From Rhizophagus clarus (Eukaryota > Glomeromycota > Glomeromycetes > Glomerales > Glomeraceae), in the NCBI GenBank assembly GCA_015698045.1, contig BLAL01000206.1:744001-808000 (forward strand): a DNA stretch of 64,000 nucleotides, in the 5' to 3' direction. The notes under the pieces were generated by a model that was not told the DNA's origin, searched no databases, and worked only from the letters and a program-made list of their open reading frames with translations. Positions 62,710 to 64,000 of the stretch are shown here, piece after piece. Numbering within the stretch: the stretch's first letter is position 1; every line of letters begins with the position of its first letter. A program made the translations under genes and the position numbers.

Positions 62710-62990
62710 CATATATTTTCTATCCTAAAGAAACAGAAGATGATATTCATTCTTCAAATACATTTGATGAAGTTAAGCCAGTTACAACTCCTATTTCAAA
62801 TTTTCCAGCAATTAAAACGGAGCTCATTTCACAGAGTGCGCAAGCTTATATTGGCGCTCTTATTCATCATTTAACACGCGCACATTTGGAAGGGTTGGAT
62901 ATTGTTATTGTTTTTCATTTATATTTCGGTATATGTGCACTTTTTTTCGCTTCTTTTTTTTATAGAATTTCTGATATTTCCCTGTTTTAG
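62710..62990 (+). CDS. Possible exon of unknown protein, related to minisatellite flank
   Basis: After a TTATTAG acceptor at 62709 the frame stays open to TAG at 62988-62990 and looks coding: YPKETEDDIHSSNTFDEVKP, then NFPAIKTELISQSAQAYIG, ALIHHLTRAHLEGLDIVI and a hydrophobic end. No ATG begins it, so it would be an internal or last exon. The first part (to about 62825) has a relative at 37840-37960 following the minisatellite, where the frame is broken. The LTRAHLEGL helix pattern might be part of a histone-fold-like or coactivator domain, but I cannot name it. Confidence 0.35.
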
Positions 62991-63866
62991 ATATGGTTTA
63001 AATTTAAATAATTTTAATCGATTTTATTTTAAATTGTTTTAATTGTTACAAAAAATAAAGCATTTTCATATTATTCGTATTTAAATAAAATGAGAATATT
63101 TTATTTTGTTTTATTCAGAATTTTTCTATTTATATATATTATCTCATTTAAGTGCCGGAGACGGACTTAATGAAATTGGGGTATAGGAAATAAAATGAGT
63201 GAACTTGAAAGATATTTTAAAAACAAATAGATCTCATGCATCTTTCATATAACATGCTACTAAGCAAAAATAAGAAAACTTCGATAAAGAAATACTTGAT
63301 CCACTAAAATAGTATACATTCAATTGATTTTTTTTTTTTCGTTATTCAGGATTGAAGATAAATGAGAACGTGAAGTATTTTAAGAAAACTCAACGATTCA
63401 CTAAGAAATTTAGGGTCGTAAATATACTACCGATTAAAGAGATTATTTTATCAGTGCGTGATTTTTTTATCTTTTCAGAATCTGAATTAATAAAATTTAT
63501 AGTGGATGAAAAAAGCAATTGAAATCTAAAAAAAGTGATTGAATTTGCTTTAAATTTTACCAAAATTCCGGTCTTAAAAAAATAATTTTTTTTTATATTT
63601 TAATTCAACAGAAAATTGTTAAAATTTAAGCTATTAACGTTAATATTACGCTCAGATATTAATAATCAGACCGCGTATCTATAATAAAAGATACAAACCA
63701 TTTTAATTTATTATATAAGGGTTAGTATCAATTGTAATAATTATGATAAAATGATAAATAAATAAACTTTGATTTCAGTTAAATTGACCATTAAAAAATT
63801 AAATGTTAAATAATAAGATACTATATATGTTATTTTACTTAATATTGCTTTAAAAAATGCCCCTGA
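62991..63866. other. Intergenic, no gene recognised
   Basis: A+T-rich with poly-T tracts; no credible frame. Confidence 0.45.
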
Positions 63867-64000
63867 AGAAGCTCTACATACTCTCTACATGTGGATGAGT
63901 TTGATTCAACAACGGGTTCGCTTGATTCTCAGCAAGATGTACAAAAGATCACTGTAGGAACCTCATTACCCTCAGTTCCCTGGTACCAAATAAAACATTT
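63867..64000 (+). CDS. Possible partial exon running off the window end
   Basis: A frame open to the last base, reading RSSTYSLHVDEFDSTTGSLD, then SQQDVQKITVGTSLPSVPWY. Its Ser/Thr/Asp/Gln-rich composition is unlike neighbouring noncoding DNA. No start and no clear acceptor were seen. Family unknown. Confidence 0.22.

Overview
This is a eukaryotic nuclear window, very A+T-rich and gene-poor, full of homopolymer A/T tracts and short GT-AG introns of 85-89 bp. The gene set points to an arbuscular mycorrhizal fungus close to Rhizophagus irregularis: an F-box protein with the signature LHSCILVNKLWC, a small intron-split BTB protein, an eukaryotic RNA-dependent RNA polymerase of the RNA-silencing type, many decayed gene fragments, and dense remnants of DNA transposons. 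The species call is an inference from gene style and composition.

Only about 8 kb (7.9-16.4 kb) holds clearly intact genes, all on the minus strand: a 132-residue BTB-only protein (two exons, 7859-8342), a 544-residue F-box protein (9911-11545) and a three-exon RdRP of 1231 residues (12552-16423) with an N-terminal RRM-like domain and the catalytic DLDGD motif. Splice sites for the BTB and RdRP genes could be placed to the base because phase and conserved residues agree across each junction. A 363-bp tandem duplication sits between BTB and F-box.

The rest is mainly decay. Six degraded segments, at about 3.5-5.0, 26.0-27.3, 30.4-32.3, 37.9-40.6, 54.2-58.0 and 59.4-62.4 kb, share a sequence related to the AAA+ region of the replication factor C large subunit (RFC1). 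They carry recognisable Walker B (LMDEID), sensor-region and NSDIRQVL-like motifs, interrupted by stops and frameshifts. Copies at 54-58 kb (minus) and 59.4-62.4 kb (plus) form a head-to-head inverted pair, each with two AAA modules, the same intronic minisatellite and the same Arg/Gly-rich tail. This locally amplified RFC1-derived family is the most unusual content.

Transposon traces include a decayed hAT transposase (1.6-2.6 kb, minus), two hAT-type MITEs with perfect 8-bp target duplications (38848-39048 inside an RFC1-like copy; 50294-50436 inside one unit of a three-unit tandem repeat, with a related unoccupied site in the third unit), a TA-flanked Tc1/mariner-type MITE (33671-33831), and an 11-unit 34/39-bp minisatellite (37485-37868). 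The 32.7-35.1 kb stretch is extremely A+T-rich and appears gene-free. No rRNA, tRNA or CRISPR was recognised.
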